Assembly (NCBI GenBank): GCA_002256245.1
Contig: NKIU01000003.1
Coordinates: forward strand, 1-64,000
Direction of reading: 5' to 3'
DNA from: Pseudorhodobacter sp. PARRP1
GTDB lineage: Bacteria; Pseudomonadota; Alphaproteobacteria; Rhodobacterales; Rhodobacteraceae
Length of the DNA stretch: 64,000 nt
Under the pieces are notes generated by a model. The model saw only the letters and a list, made by a program, of their open reading frames with translations. It searched no databases and was not told the origin of the DNA. Shown one piece after another: positions 35,076-44,707 of the stretch; the first letter of the stretch is position 1, and each line of letters starts with the position of its first letter. The position numbers and the translations under genes were made by a program.

Positions 35076-36200
35076 TTGGCCGAAGAATTGCTAAAACTGG
35101 GTCTGCATGATCTGCATGTCGCGTTGGGCGGCAAGATGGTGCCGTTTGCGGGCTATGAGATGCCCGTGCAATATCCCGCAGGCGTGATGAAGGAACATCT
35201 GCACACCCGCACGCAGGCGGGCCTGTTCGATGTCAGCCATATGGGGCAGGTGATCTTGCGCCCGAAAACCAGCTACGAATCCCTTGCCTTGGCGTTTGAA
35301 TCGCTGATGCCGGTCGATGTGCTGGGCGTGGCGCAGGGCCGCCAGCGCTATGGCCTGTTCACCAATGAAACCGGCGGCATCCTTGACGATCTGATGTTCG
35401 CCAACCGTGGCGATCATATCTTTGTCGTCGTCAACGCCGCCTGCAAACATGCCGACATCGCCCATATGCAGGCGCATCTGTCGGACGTGGCGCAGGTGAT
35501 CCCGGTGACCGACCGTGGCCTGCTTGCCCTGCAAGGCCCACAGGCCGAGGCCGCGCTGGCCCGTCATATCCCCGGCGCAGCCGCGATGCGGTTCATGGAT
35601 GTGGCGATCCTGCCGTGGCAGGGCGCTGATCTGTGGATCTCGCGTTCCGGCTACACCGGCGAGGATGGCTTTGAAATCTCGGTCCCCGACGCGCATCTGC
35701 GCGCTTTCGCTCAGGCGTTGCTGGCCGAACCCGAGGTCATGCCGATCGGCCTTGGCGCGCGCGACAGCTTGCGGCTTGAGGCCGGGCTTTGCCTTTACGG
35801 CCATGACATCGACACCACCACCAGCCCGGTCGAGGCTGGCCTGACATGGGCGATCCAGAAAACCCGCCGCGCAGGCGGCACGCGCGAGGGCGGTTTCCCC
35901 GGCGAAACCCGTATCCTGCAAGAACTGGCCGAAGGCTCCGAACGCCTCCGCGTCGGCCTGCGCCCCGAAGGCCGCGCGCCGATGCGCGAACACACCGACC
36001 TGTTCGCGCCCGATGCCACGCCGCTTGGCCAGGTCACCTCGGGCGGCTTTGGCCCCAGCGTGAACGCGCCGATAGCCATGGGCTATGTCGCAACCGCCTT
36101 TGCCAAACCCGGCACCGCCCTTGAAGGTGAAGTGCGCGGCAAACGCCTGCCCGCCACCGTCACCGCCATGCCTTTCCAACCCACCACCTACAAACGCTGA
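35076..36200 (+). CDS. gcvT: Glycine cleavage system T protein (aminomethyltransferase)
   Basis: GcvT transfers the methylene unit from the H protein to tetrahydrofolate. The 374-residue product starts AEELLKLGLHDLHVALGGKM and includes GYEMPVQYP, LFDVSHMGQ, SRSGYTGEDGFE and GLGARDSLRLEAGLCLYG. I choose the TTG at 35076, preceded by AAGGGGG at five bases; no ATG fits and a frame-open upstream start would lie inside the riboswitch expression platform. Confidence 0.93.
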   Translation: MAEELLKLGLHDLHVALGGKMVPFAGYEMPVQYPAGVMKEHLHTRTQAGLFDVSHMGQVILRPKTSYESLALAFESLMPVDVLGVAQGRQRYGLFTNETGGILDDLMFANRGDHIFVVVNAACKHADIAHMQAHLSDVAQVIPVTDRGLLALQGPQAEAALARHIPGAAAMRFMDVAILPWQGADLWISRSGYTGEDGFEISVPDAHLRAFAQALLAEPEVMPIGLGARDSLRLEAGLCLYGHDIDTTTSPVEAGLTWAIQKTRRAGGTREGGFPGETRILQELAEGSERLRVGLRPEGRAPMREHTDLFAPDATPLGQVTSGGFGPSVNAPIAMGYVATAFAKPGTALEGEVRGKRLPATVTAMPFQPTTYKR

Positions 36201-36211
36201 GGATACCCGCG

Positions 36212-36571
36212 ATGAAATACACCAAAGATCACGAATGGCTGCGCGTCGAGGGCGATGTGGTGGTCGTGGGCATCACCGAACATGCCGCCACCGCCTTGGG
36301 CGACGTGGTGTTTGTCGAACTGCCCGAGCCTGAAACCGTGGTGGCCGAGGGCGACGAGGTTTGCGTGATTGAAAGCGTCAAGGCCGCGTCCGACATTCTC
36401 GCCCCCTTGGATGGTGAGATCGTCGCCGTCAACACCAAGCTGGTCGATAACCCGTCCTTGGTGAACGAAGACCCCACTGGGGCGGCTTGGTTCTTCAAGA
36501 TCAAGGTGGATGATCTGTCGGTGCTGGACGCGTTGATGGACGAAGACGAATACAACGACTTGATCGGCTGA
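36212..36571 (+). CDS. gcvH: Glycine cleavage system H protein
   Basis: A 119-residue lipoyl carrier. The lipoylated residue is Lys57 in VCVIESVKAASD. The flanking GDVVFVELPE and the C-terminal SPEEYNDLIG-like end (EDEYNDLIG) match the family. It starts 11 bases after gcvT in the same operon. Confidence 0.96.
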   Translation: MKYTKDHEWLRVEGDVVVVGITEHAATALGDVVFVELPEPETVVAEGDEVCVIESVKAASDILAPLDGEIVAVNTKLVDNPSLVNEDPTGAAWFFKIKVDDLSVLDALMDEDEYNDLIG

Positions 36572-36655
36572 TCGCCGTTTAAGCCTATGAATTTGCGTAA
36601 AAATTCTGACCTCCGATTTGGCGGGGGTTGGTTCTTGCATCCAGAGGGCAGCCAG

Positions 36656-39493
36656 ATGACCTTTACCCCCGTTGACTATAACCCCTACGATTTCGCCAAC
36701 CGCCGCCATATCGGCCCGTCGCCGTCCGAGATGGAGGCGATGTTGAAATCCGTCGGTGTCACCAGCCTTGATGCGCTGATGGATGAAACCGTGCCCGCCT
36801 CGATCCGCCAAAGCATCCCTTTGGGTTGGGCACCGCTGTCGGAGCATGAGTTGCTGGCGCGGATGCGCGCGGTGGGCGCGCGCAACAAGGTGATGACCAG
36901 CCTGATCGGGCAGGGCTATTACGGCACCGTCACCCCGCCCGCGATCCAGCGCAATATCCTTGAAAACCCCGCGTGGTACACCGCCTACACCCCCTATCAG
37001 CCCGAAATCGCGCAAGGCCGGCTAGAGGCGCTGCTGAATTATCAAACCATGGTCGCCGATCTGACCGGCCTGCCCTTCGCCAATGCCTCGCTTCTGGATG
37101 AAGCCACAGCAGCGGCCGAGGCGATGACGATGGCCGAGCGTGTCGCCAAATCCAAGGCGCGCGCGTTCTTTGTCGATGAACATTGCCACCCGCAAACCAT
37201 CGGTGTGATCGAAACCCGCGCCAAGGCGTTGGGGATCACGGTGATCGTCGGCGACCCTGAAACGATGCAACCCGCCGAGGTGTTCGGCGCGATCTTCCAA
37301 TATCCCGGCACTTGGGGCCATGTCCGTGACCTGACACCATGGATCGACGCGCTGCACGCGGCCAAGGCGATTGCTGTCGTGGCGACCGATCTGCTGGCCC
37401 TGTGCATGCTGCGCGAACCCGGCGCGATGGGGGCGGATATCGCGGTCGGCTCCAGCCAGCGCTTTGGCGTGCCGATGGGCTACGGTGGCCCGCACGCTGC
37501 GTTCTTCGCTTGCAAGGATGAACACAAGCGCCAGATGCCGGGGCGGATCGTTGGCGTGTCCATCGACGCGCGCGGCAACAAGGCCTACCGCCTTAGCTTG
37601 CAAACCCGCGAGCAGCATATTCGCCGCGAAAAGGCGACCTCCAACGTCTGTACCGCGCAAGCTTTGCTGGCGGTGATGGCCTCCATGTATGCGGTGTTCC
37701 ACGGGCCAAAGGGCCTGCGCGCGATTTCCGAACGGGTGCATTCGCTGACCGTCCGCTTGGCGAAAGCCCTGCGCGATGCGGGCGCGACCCTGCCGCAAAA
37801 ACAGTTCTTCGACACGATCACGGTCGAGGTTGGCGTCGGCCAAGCCGGGATTCTGGCCGCCGCGCGGGCCGAGGGGCTGAACTTCCGCAAGGTGGGCCGC
37901 GACCACGTCGGCATCAGCCTTGATGAGACCAGCAACGAAGACGTGCTGCGCCGCGTGCTGCGCGCCTTCGGTATTCAAGATGCCCCCCCCGCCAAGGCAG
38001 AGCTTGGCTTTGCGGAAGCCATGCTGCGGACCTCCGACTATCTGACGCATCCGGTGTTCCACATGAACCGCGCGGAATCCGAGATGATGCGCTACATGCG
38101 CCGCCTGTCCGACCGTGATCTGGCCTTGGATCGCGCGATGATCCCGCTTGGGTCCTGCACGATGAAGCTGAACGCAGCCGCCGAAATGATGCCGATCACA
38201 TGGCCCGAATTTGGGTCGTTGCACCCCTTCATCCCCGCCGATCAGGCGCTGGGCTACCGCGAGGCGATCGAGGATCTGTCGCATAAGCTGTGCGAAATCA
38301 CCGGCTATGATGCGTTTTCCATGCAGCCGAACTCCGGCGCGCAGGGCGAATATGCGGGCCTTCTGACCATCGCCGCCTATCACCGCGCCCGCGGCGAGGG
38401 CCACCGCAACATCTGCCTGATCCCGGTCTCGGCGCATGGCACCAACCCCGCCAGCGCACAGATGGCGGGGATGGAGGTTGTGGTCGTCAAGGCGATGCCG
38501 AACGGCGACGTGGACGTGGAAGATTTCCGCAGCAAAGCGGCGGCAGCGGGGGGCAACCTTGCGGCCTGCATGATCACATACCCCAGCACGCATGGAGTGT
38601 TTGAGGAAACCGTGCGGGATATCTGCAAGATCACCCACGAATTTGGCGGGCAGGTCTATCTTGACGGGGCCAACATGAACGCGCTGGTGGGCCTCGTGAA
38701 ACCCGGCGAGATCGGCTCGGATGTCAGCCACCTGAACCTGCACAAAACCTTCGCCATCCCGCATGGCGGCGGTGGGCCGGGGATGGGACCGATTGGCGTG
38801 AAAGCCCACCTTGCGCCTTACCTTCCGGGGCATAGTGAAACCGGGGGTGAGGGCGCGGTTTCGGCGGCGCCCTATGGTTCGGCTTCGATCCTGCTGATCT
38901 CTTGGGCCTATTGTCTGATGATGGGGGGTGAAGGGCTGACGCAAGCCACCCGCGTTGCAATCCTGAATGCCAACTATATCGCGGCGCGGCTGAAGGGGGC
39001 CTATCCGATCTTGTTCATGGGCAACAAGGGCCGGGTGGCGCATGAATGTATCCTGGATACCCGCCCCTTTGCCGAGGTGGGGGTCACGGTCGATGACATC
39101 GCGAAGCGGCTGATTGATAATGGCTTCCATGCCCCCACCATGTCTTGGCCGGTCACTGGCACGCTGATGGTGGAGCCGACTGAATCCGAAACCAAGGCCG
39201 AGATTGACCGCTTTATCACGGCCCTTCTGGCGATCCGGGCCGAGATTGCGGCGGTGGAGAACGGTGAGATTTCCAGCGAGGACAGCCCGCTGCGCCACGC
39301 CCCCCATACGGTCGAAGATCTGGTCGCCGACTGGACCCGGAAATACCCGCGCGAGCAGGGGTGCTTCCCGCCGGGCGCGTTCCGGGTGGATAAATATTGG
39401 CCGCCGATTGGGCGGGTTGATAACGTCTATGGCGACCGGAATCTGATCTGTATCTGCCCGCCGTTGGAAAGCTATATGGAGGCGGCGGAGTAG
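36656..39493 (+). CDS. gcvP: Glycine dehydrogenase (decarboxylating), P protein
   Basis: The 945-residue single-chain P protein decarboxylates glycine with PLP. The PLP-binding Lys is at about residue 697 in [20 protein letters not shown]. The N-terminal RHIGPS motif and the C-terminal [17 protein letters not shown] are present. I use the ATG at 36656, since the 23 extra codons upstream do not resemble the family. It ends before a strong terminator. Confidence 0.97.
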   Translation: MTFTPVDYNPYDFANRRHIGPSPSEMEAMLKSVGVTSLDALMDETVPASIRQSIPLGWAPLSEHELLARMRAVGARNKVMTSLIGQGYYGTVTPPAIQRNILENPAWYTAYTPYQPEIAQGRLEALLNYQTMVADLTGLPFANASLLDEATAAAEAMTMAERVAKSKARAFFVDEHCHPQTIGVIETRAKALGITVIVGDPETMQPAEVFGAIFQYPGTWGHVRDLTPWIDALHAAKAIAVVATDLLALCMLREPGAMGADIAVGSSQRFGVPMGYGGPHAAFFACKDEHKRQMPGRIVGVSIDARGNKAYRLSLQTREQHIRREKATSNVCTAQALLAVMASMYAVFHGPKGLRAISERVHSLTVRLAKALRDAGATLPQKQFFDTITVEVGVGQAGILAAARAEGLNFRKVGRDHVGISLDETSNEDVLRRVLRAFGIQDAPPAKAELGFAEAMLRTSDYLTHPVFHMNRAESEMMRYMRRLSDRDLALDRAMIPLGSCTMKLNAAAEMMPITWPEFGSLHPFIPADQALGYREAIEDLSHKLCEITGYDAFSMQPNSGAQGEYAGLLTIAAYHRARGEGHRNICLIPVSAHGTNPASAQMAGMEVVVVKAMPNGDVDVEDFRSKAAAAGGNLAACMITYPSTHGVFEETVRDICKITHEFGGQVYLDGANMNALVGLVKPGEIGSDVSHLNLHKTFAIPHGGGGPGMGPIGVKAHLAPYLPGHSETGGEGAVSAAPYGSASILLISWAYCLMMGGEGLTQATRVAILNANYIAARLKGAYPILFMGNKGRVAHECILDTRPFAEVGVTVDDIAKRLIDNGFHAPTMSWPVTGTLMVEPTESETKAEIDRFITALLAIRAEIAAVENGEISSEDSPLRHAPHTVEDLVADWTRKYPREQGCFPPGAFRVDKYWPPIGRVDNVYGDRNLICICPPLESYMEAAE

Positions 39494-39567
39494 GGTCCCA
39501 ACTCGGGACCTTTTAGAAGTGTTTGTTATCAAGTGCTTAGGGGTGCCGTTTTAAGGTTTTGTTAACG

Positions 39568-39604
39568 AATGGCCCCGCCCGGCATCGGGTGGGGCCATTT
39601 TTTG
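39568..39604 (+). terminator. Rho-independent terminator of gcvTHP
   Basis: A 14-bp stem with one G-T pair (AATGGCCCCGCCCG with CGGGTGGGGCCATT) around a short loop, followed by a run of six T. It lies about 75 bases after the gcvP stop. Confidence 0.85.
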
Positions 39605-39661
39605 TGCAGCCCAAAAATCCGGCACGTTGACCAAACTGGCCGAACCGCGTAGCAAAGCGGC

Positions 39662-40372
39662 ATGAGCGTTGCCGCCCCAAAATCCAGCTTTACCGCCGGG
39701 CTTGTCACCGCGCTGCCGATTGCTTTGGGCTATTTCCCGATCGCGTTTTCGTTCGGGGTGGCCGCCACCCGTGCGGGCTTAAGCGGGCTTGAGGCGTTTG
39801 GGCTTTCGCTGATCATCTATGCGGGCGCTGCGCAGTTTCTGGCCCTTGCGCTGATCACTGGCGGAGCACCTGTGCTGGTTTCGGCCTTCACGCTGGTGGC
39901 GATGAACATCCGGCATGTGTTGTATGGCCCCGCGCTGATCAAGCGGGTGGGGCCGGATGCGCGCACGCGGCACGCCTGGGCTTGGGCGTTTGGGCTGACG
40001 GATGAGGTGTTTGGCGCGGCCTTGGGGGCTTTGGCGCGGGGCCGCGTGGCGTTTTCCGAGGCGTTCATGTTCGGGCTGGGGCTTGCCGCCTATGGATCGT
40101 GGCTGGCGGGCACGGCGCTGGGGGCCTATGCGGGCGGGGCGGCGTTGCAGGGCTATCCGGTGGTGGATGCGGCATTGGGCTTCATGCTGCCCGCGCTGTT
40201 TCTGGCGCTGCTGCTGTCGATCCTGTCACGCCTGCAACTTCCCGTCATTGCGGTGGCGATGGCCGCGACGGTGGCGGTGACGCTGGCATGGTCGGGCACG
40301 GCGGGGATTTTGGCGGGCATGATCGCGGGCGCGGTCAGCGGATTGTTGATAAGGCGCGGCGATGCGGGCTGA
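39662..40372 (+). CDS. azlC: Branched-chain amino-acid exporter, AzlC subunit
   Basis: A 236-residue membrane protein with FGVAATRAGLSGLEAF, YAGAAQFLALALI and MNIRHVLYGPAL, the AzlC signatures. With AzlD it forms a two-component exporter in the LIV-E family. The reading frame overlaps azlD by 11 bases. Confidence 0.9.
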   Translation: MSVAAPKSSFTAGLVTALPIALGYFPIAFSFGVAATRAGLSGLEAFGLSLIIYAGAAQFLALALITGGAPVLVSAFTLVAMNIRHVLYGPALIKRVGPDARTRHAWAWAFGLTDEVFGAALGALARGRVAFSEAFMFGLGLAAYGSWLAGTALGAYAGGAALQGYPVVDAALGFMLPALFLALLLSILSRLQLPVIAVAMAATVAVTLAWSGTAGILAGMIAGAVSGLLIRRGDAG

Positions 40373-40676
40373 GATTTTGACCCTTGCGCTGATCGTCGGG
40401 GCTTGCACCTGGGCGTTCCGGTTCTTTCCGACCAAGGCCGATCTGTCGGGGATCAAGCCCGATGGGATTCTGGCGCGGTTTCTGGCCTCGACCGGGCCTG
40501 CGGCGATTGCGACGCTGTTTGTCGCCTCGGTGCTGCCGATGGTGCAGGGCGGAGTGCCGGTGCCGTTGGTATTGGGCACGTTGGCGGTGGTGCTGGCTTA
40601 CGGCGCGCTGCGCTCGGTCGTGGTGGCGACGCTGGCGGGATCGGTGGCTTATGGGCTGGCGGTCTGGTTGCTTTAG
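40362..40676 (+). CDS. azlD: Branched-chain amino-acid exporter, AzlD subunit
   Basis: A 104-residue membrane protein with four helices and TWAFRFFPTK and FLASTGPAAIATLFVASVLP, typical of AzlD. It is coupled to azlC by an 11-base overlap. Confidence 0.88.
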   Translation: MRAEILTLALIVGACTWAFRFFPTKADLSGIKPDGILARFLASTGPAAIATLFVASVLPMVQGGVPVPLVLGTLAVVLAYGALRSVVVATLAGSVAYGLAVWLL

Positions 40677-40735
40677 GCGCAATCTGGGAACCACAGGCAG
40701 TGCGGGCGGTTGTCGTCACAGCACAGGAGGCGAAG

Positions 40736-41056
40736 ATGTTGGAAATTACCCCGGCGAAAGTGGTGGAAGTGATCTTTCTATCGCGTGAGACCACCGCTTC
40801 GTCTGAAGCGGAGTTGCGCGGGCTGCTTGCGGCGATGAACGTTGATGAGCGCGCGCATCTGACGGCACTCGCTTGGGTTGGGCGCGGCACTTACACGCCT
40901 GACGAATATGATCAGGCCGTGGTGGTGGCCGAGGTTGAGGCATCCGCGCCCACGGCAGAATATCTACTGGGGATGACCGATCTGGCCGAGAACCTTGAGG
41001 CTGGGCTGGAAGCGATGGGCATTGATGTGACCGCCGAGGAAGAGGATTTGCTGTAA
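40736..41056 (+). CDS. DUF3775 domain protein
   Basis: A 106-residue cytoplasmic protein starting MLEITPAKVVEVIFLSRE, with LTALAWVGRGTY and a C-terminal LAENLEAGLEAMGID segment. It fits DUF3775, whose function is unknown. A GGAGG precedes the start by five bases. trxC follows after three bases, so the two are co-transcribed. Confidence 0.75.
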   Translation: MLEITPAKVVEVIFLSRETTASSEAELRGLLAAMNVDERAHLTALAWVGRGTYTPDEYDQAVVVAEVEASAPTAEYLLGMTDLAENLEAGLEAMGIDVTAEEEDLL

Positions 41057-41059
41057 GCC

Positions 41060-41497
41060 ATGGCGGATGCGGTGAAGCTGAGTTGCGGCACCTGCGGGCA
41101 GATGAACCGTGTGGCGGTGGATCGCTTGGCGGCTGGCCCCAAATGCGGGGCATGCGGCGATCCGCTGGCCGATGGCCGGGTGATCGAGATGGACGCCCGC
41201 GCCCATGACAAGGCCACACGCGGCGATGAATTGCCGCTGTTGGTGGATTACTGGGCGCCGTGGTGCGGGCCATGCCGGGCGATGACCCCGGAATTTGTCA
41301 AGGCGGCCAAGGCGTTGCAGGGCCGTGCGCGTTTGGCCAAGTTGAACACCGAAGACAATCCGCAGATCGCGCAACGCGCGCGGATTCAAGGCATTCCGGC
41401 GCTGGTGCTGTATCGGGCGGGGCGCGAGGTGGCGCGGTTGGCAGGGGCGCGGCCTGCCAGTGACATCGTGGCCTTTGTGCAGGGCCATCTGTCTTAG
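41060..41497 (+). CDS. trxC: Thioredoxin 2 (zinc-ribbon thioredoxin)
   Basis: A 145-residue protein with an N-terminal zinc ribbon (Cys9, Cys12, Cys29, Cys32) and a thioredoxin domain with active site WCGPC (Cys69, Cys72). The zinc-finger extension distinguishes TrxC from TrxA. It reduces protein disulphides, particularly during oxidative stress. Confidence 0.93.
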   Translation: MADAVKLSCGTCGQMNRVAVDRLAAGPKCGACGDPLADGRVIEMDARAHDKATRGDELPLLVDYWAPWCGPCRAMTPEFVKAAKALQGRARLAKLNTEDNPQIAQRARIQGIPALVLYRAGREVARLAGARPASDIVAFVQGHLS

Positions 41498-41605
41498 CGG
41501 CTGATCCCGGTAGTCTGTGCGAAAATCGCTAGGTCTGTGCCGTGGCGCATGGTGTATGCTGGCGTGCAAAGGCAGATGCGGCGGCGCATCATAACCGGGG
41601 TGCGG

Positions 41606-42991
41606 ATGGCGTTTATTGATTTCTCGGCCTGGTCCAGGCTTTCGCTTGTGCAGCAATTTGCCTGGGCGGGCGGCGTGGTGATGTTGCTTGCGGCGGGCGT
41701 CGGCGGCAAGGTGGTGGCGGGCCGCATCGAGGACGTGGTGGTGCGCAATACCGCCAACGCGACAGCACTTTACATGGAAAGCTTTATCGCGCCGCTGACG
41801 CAGGATCTGGCGACGCGCGCCGATCTGTCCGAGGATTCGCGGCTGCAAATCGGCGCGCTCTTGGCGCAAACCGCGCTGGGCAAGCGGGTGGTCAGCTTCA
41901 AGATCTGGCGCGAGGGCGGGCTGGTGGTGGATGCCTCAAACCTTGAAACCGTGGGGCACCAATTTCCGCCGACCGAGAATTTGAAAAAGGCTTGGGCGGG
42001 CGAGGTGCGCGCCGATTTCAACGACACCAAGGATGAGGAGGACGAGGCCGAGCACGCCTTGGGCATCCCGCTGTTGGAGATTTATAGCCCGATCCGCGAG
42101 ATCAAATCCGGCAAGGTGATTGCCGTGGCCGAGTTTTACGAGGTGGCTACGCAGTTGAAGCAAGACCTGATCCGGGCGCGCAGCATGGGTTGGCTGACGG
42201 TGGCGGGGGCGATGGCGCTGATCGCGGCGGCGATGTTTGCGGTGGTGCTGCGCGGCTCTCGCACGATTGAGCGGCAGGTGCGGGCGTTGCAGGAGATGGC
42301 TGCGGGCAATCTGGCGCTGCGCTTGCGGGTGCAGGGGGCAGCGGCGCGGTTTGCCTCGGTGAACGATCAGGCTTTGCGGCGGATCGGGGCCGATCTGCAC
42401 GACGGCCCGGCGCAACTGATGGGCTTTGCCGCGCTGCGGCTGGATGCGGTGCAGGGGCAGGTGGCGGGCCAGATCACCGGGCGCGCGGCAGAAGATCTGG
42501 CGGCGGTGCAGCGGGCGGTGAAGGATTCGATTCTGGAAATCCGCAGCATCGCGCGCGGGCTGTCGCTGCCCGATATCGAGCAGAAATCGCTGGAAGACAT
42601 CCTGCGTGGCGTGGCCGAGGCGCATACCGCGCGGACCGGGGCTGCGGTGGCCTTGCAGTTGCAACCCGTGCGGGCCTTGCCGGCGGCGGTGAAGATCTGC
42701 TGCTATCGCTTCGTGCAGGAAGGCCTGAACAACGCCTGGCACCACGCCGAAGGCCAGGGCCAAGAGGTGCGACTGCGCCTGCAGGGCGATCTGCTGGAAG
42801 TGCTGGTGCTGGACCGTGGCGCGGGGTTCACCGGGCCGCCCGTCGATGTGTTGCGCGCCGATGGTGGTTTGGGTCTGGCGGGGCTGGCCGACCGGGTCGA
42901 AAGCTTGGGCGGGCAGATCAGTTTTGCCAATCGCAGCGACGGGCCGGGGGCCGCGTTGCGGATGGAGTTGGATTTGAGGGAAGCGATATGA
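41606..42991 (+). CDS. Membrane sensor histidine kinase, HisKA_3 type
   Basis: A 461-residue kinase. Two membrane segments (about residues 18-40 and 194-216) enclose a ~150-residue periplasmic sensor with a run of acidic residues (NDTKDEEDEAEHA). The DHp domain carries His265 in IGADLHDGPAQLMGF, and the ATPase domain has FVQEGLNNAWHHA and GGLGLAGLADRV. It is of the NarX/DesK type. The start is ambiguous, because the frame is open for 23 codons upstream. It overlaps the response regulator by ATGA. Confidence 0.88.
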   Translation: MAFIDFSAWSRLSLVQQFAWAGGVVMLLAAGVGGKVVAGRIEDVVVRNTANATALYMESFIAPLTQDLATRADLSEDSRLQIGALLAQTALGKRVVSFKIWREGGLVVDASNLETVGHQFPPTENLKKAWAGEVRADFNDTKDEEDEAEHALGIPLLEIYSPIREIKSGKVIAVAEFYEVATQLKQDLIRARSMGWLTVAGAMALIAAAMFAVVLRGSRTIERQVRALQEMAAGNLALRLRVQGAAARFASVNDQALRRIGADLHDGPAQLMGFAALRLDAVQGQVAGQITGRAAEDLAAVQRAVKDSILEIRSIARGLSLPDIEQKSLEDILRGVAEAHTARTGAAVALQLQPVRALPAAVKICCYRFVQEGLNNAWHHAEGQGQEVRLRLQGDLLEVLVLDRGAGFTGPPVDVLRADGGLGLAGLADRVESLGGQISFANRSDGPGAALRMELDLREAI

Positions 42992-43629
42992 GCGATATTC
43001 GTCTGGTTCTGGCCGATGACCACCCGATCTACCGCGAGGGCGTGGCGCGCACGCTGATAGATGCGGGCGGCATTGACGTGGTGGGCCAAGCGCAGGATGG
43101 CGAAGGGGCGGCCAAGCTGTGTGCCGAATTGCAGCCCGATCTGGTGCTGCTGGATGTCTCGATGCCCAAGGGCGGCGGTTTGGGCGCGTTGGGGCTGATC
43201 ATGCAGATGGAAAAGCCGCCACTGGTCGCGATGCTGACTGCGTCCGAGGACGAGGGCGATCTGATGGCGGCGCTGAAGGCGGGGGCGGCGGGTTACATCC
43301 TGAAAGGTGTGGGCGCCAGCGAGTTGGTCGAACTGGTGCGTGACCTTGCGGCGGGGCGATCCTATGTCTCGCCGGGATTGGCGGGGCGTTTGTTGGTCGC
43401 CATGCGCGGCAAACCGGTGGGCGAGCCGAACCCTTTGGCCGATCTGTCGCGGCGCGAGGAGGATATTCTGCGGCTGGTCGCCACCGGGCTTTCCAACAAG
43501 GAAGTCGGCCGCAAGCTGGATATTCAGGAAAAAACCGTCAAGCATTACATGACCTCGATCCTGCAAAAGCTGCATGTGCGCAACCGGGTCGAGGCCGCGA
43601 TGCTGGCGCGCGCGCATCTGAAAGGCTGA
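42988..43629 (+). CDS. LuxR/NarL-type response regulator
   Basis: A 213-residue regulator. The receiver has Asp56 (DLVLLDVSMP) and Lys in GYILKGV; the C-terminal LuxR helix-turn-helix is LSRREEDILRLVATGLSNKE and KTVKHYMTSILQKLHVRNR. It is the partner of the preceding kinase. The repeat-protein gene that follows about 110 bases later may be a target, but no operator was recognised. Confidence 0.93.
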   Translation: MSDIRLVLADDHPIYREGVARTLIDAGGIDVVGQAQDGEGAAKLCAELQPDLVLLDVSMPKGGGLGALGLIMQMEKPPLVAMLTASEDEGDLMAALKAGAAGYILKGVGASELVELVRDLAAGRSYVSPGLAGRLLVAMRGKPVGEPNPLADLSRREEDILRLVATGLSNKEVGRKLDIQEKTVKHYMTSILQKLHVRNRVEAAMLARAHLKG

Positions 43630-43753
43630 GATTTCGTCAGACCATAGGCTGATTTTGCCCGCGAAAATCGCTGGGCGATGGTCCCTGATCTGCGGGGGTG
43701 AGGCGGCGTAGATTAGGGTTACGAAGACGCAACCTCAGCTTATGGAGCTTATC

Positions 43754-44185
43754 ATGTCACACTTCACCCTGAACAAAATCATCGCTGCCGGTGCCTTGGC
43801 CCTGTCGCTGACCGCTGGCACCGCCGCTGTCGCTATGGTGCAAGACACCACCCTGCCGCAGTTCACCAGCGTGCTGCCGGGGATGCCCGGCAACGACGAC
43901 CAAGCCATCTCGCGCCGCGGCCGGGGTGCCGATGACGCTGCGGGCCACACCCGCCGCGGTCGTGGCAAGGATGATGGCGCAGGCCACACCTTTCTGAACG
44001 TGCCCGCAGCCAGCGAGCAATTCGCCCGTCGTGGCCGTGGTGCCGATGATCCGGCGGGCCATGTGCGCGGCGGCAAAGGCAAGGATGATCCGGCGGGCCA
44101 CGCGGCGCTTCAGTTGCCGGTTGATCCCAGCCTTGAATTCGCCCGTCGCGGGCGCGGCAAGGATGATGCTGTCAACCACGGTTGA
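43754..44185 (+). CDS. Secreted RRGRGxDDxAGH-repeat protein
   Basis: A 143-residue protein I cannot match to a named family. A signal peptide occupies about residues 1-28 (IIAAGALALSLTAGTAAVA). The rest has five copies of a 12-residue unit, RRGRGxDDxAGH, at about residues 54-65, 67-78, 92-103, 105-116 and 131-142. The last copies are variants: RGGKGKDDPAGH and RRGRGKDDAVNH. The unit pairs basic RGRG with acidic DD and a His, which could bind a metal or nucleic acid. GGAG precedes the ATG at six bases. It follows a two-component pair. Confidence 0.75.
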   Translation: MSHFTLNKIIAAGALALSLTAGTAAVAMVQDTTLPQFTSVLPGMPGNDDQAISRRGRGADDAAGHTRRGRGKDDGAGHTFLNVPAASEQFARRGRGADDPAGHVRGGKGKDDPAGHAALQLPVDPSLEFARRGRGKDDAVNHG

Positions 44186-44193
44186 TCGCGTCG

Positions 44194-44228
44194 GGCGTGT
44201 TGCGCGCAGGGGGCCGTCGCAACACGCC
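44194..44228 (+). terminator. Hairpin downstream of the repeat-protein gene
   Basis: An 11-bp perfect stem, GGCGTGTTGCG with CGCAACACGCC (44194-44204 with 44218-44228), eight bases after the stop codon. There is no strong T-run after it, so it may be a weak or Rho-assisted terminator or a 3' stabiliser. Confidence 0.5.
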
Positions 44229-44317
44229 GCACCATTGCCGTGCGCAGCGATTGGCGAAGGCCATCGCCTTCGCCATGCGGTGCAGGTGGGGCCGTAGCCG
44301 CCGGGCCCCAAAGGCCC

Positions 44318-44460
44318 GGCCAGCGCCCGACCCGCCCATGGCGGGCGCTTCTCGCCCGCCGGGTCGGGCGCTGGCCTCATTGGGTTTATCGTTGAGCCGA
44401 CTATAGGGTGAAGCCGCACACGCGGGCGGGGAAACGCAATGCGTTTCCTGTCTCCGCCCA
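44318..44460. repeat. Dispersed palindromic repeat, family 1 copy B
   Basis: Related to 9437-9565. A 17-bp outer stem (44318-44334 with 44360-44376) encloses a nested GCGGGCG-CTTCT-CGCCCGC hairpin. The tail GGGTGAAGCCGC...GGGGAAACGCAATGCGTTTCC matches copy A and folds into a second hairpin. It lies in the 520-base gap between the convergent repeat-protein and rimO genes. Confidence 0.7.
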
Positions 44461-44634
44461 AGACAGGCGCAGGAATGACGATACCGCCGCTTTCCGCAGA
44501 TGCGTAGTAAGCCACAACAGGTTGTGGAAATCCCCACAAAAATTGCCGGAAAACCACAAGCCATTCCAAGTGGGGAAAGTTCTCGCCAATGCCGCGATGG
44601 GTCGGACAGACCCACCACCAGCCCCACACCCCGC

Positions 44635-44700
44635 GCCGCCCCGGACTTGATCCGGGGCCTCTCGCCTGCCCATGAGGCCCCGGATCACGTCCGGGGCGGC
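44635..44700. repeat. Dispersed palindromic repeat, family 2 copy 1
   Basis: 26-base arms (GCCGCCCCGGACTTGATCCG...) with one mismatch around a short loop. The same palindrome occurs at 46901 and 50143. It lies just beyond the rimO stop on the minus strand, in a convergent gap. Confidence 0.75.
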
Positions 44701-44707
44701 TTGGTGA

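Noticed and set aside
37022-39532. 836-residue open frame on the minus strand
   Set aside because: Antisense to gcvP, which is fully conserved; the translation is low-complexity His/Arg/Gly sequence with no family resemblance.
44408-44650. 80-residue plus-strand frame in the rimO-side gap
   Set aside because: It overlaps the dispersed repeat and resembles the shadow translation of the other repeat copy, so it is repeat-derived.
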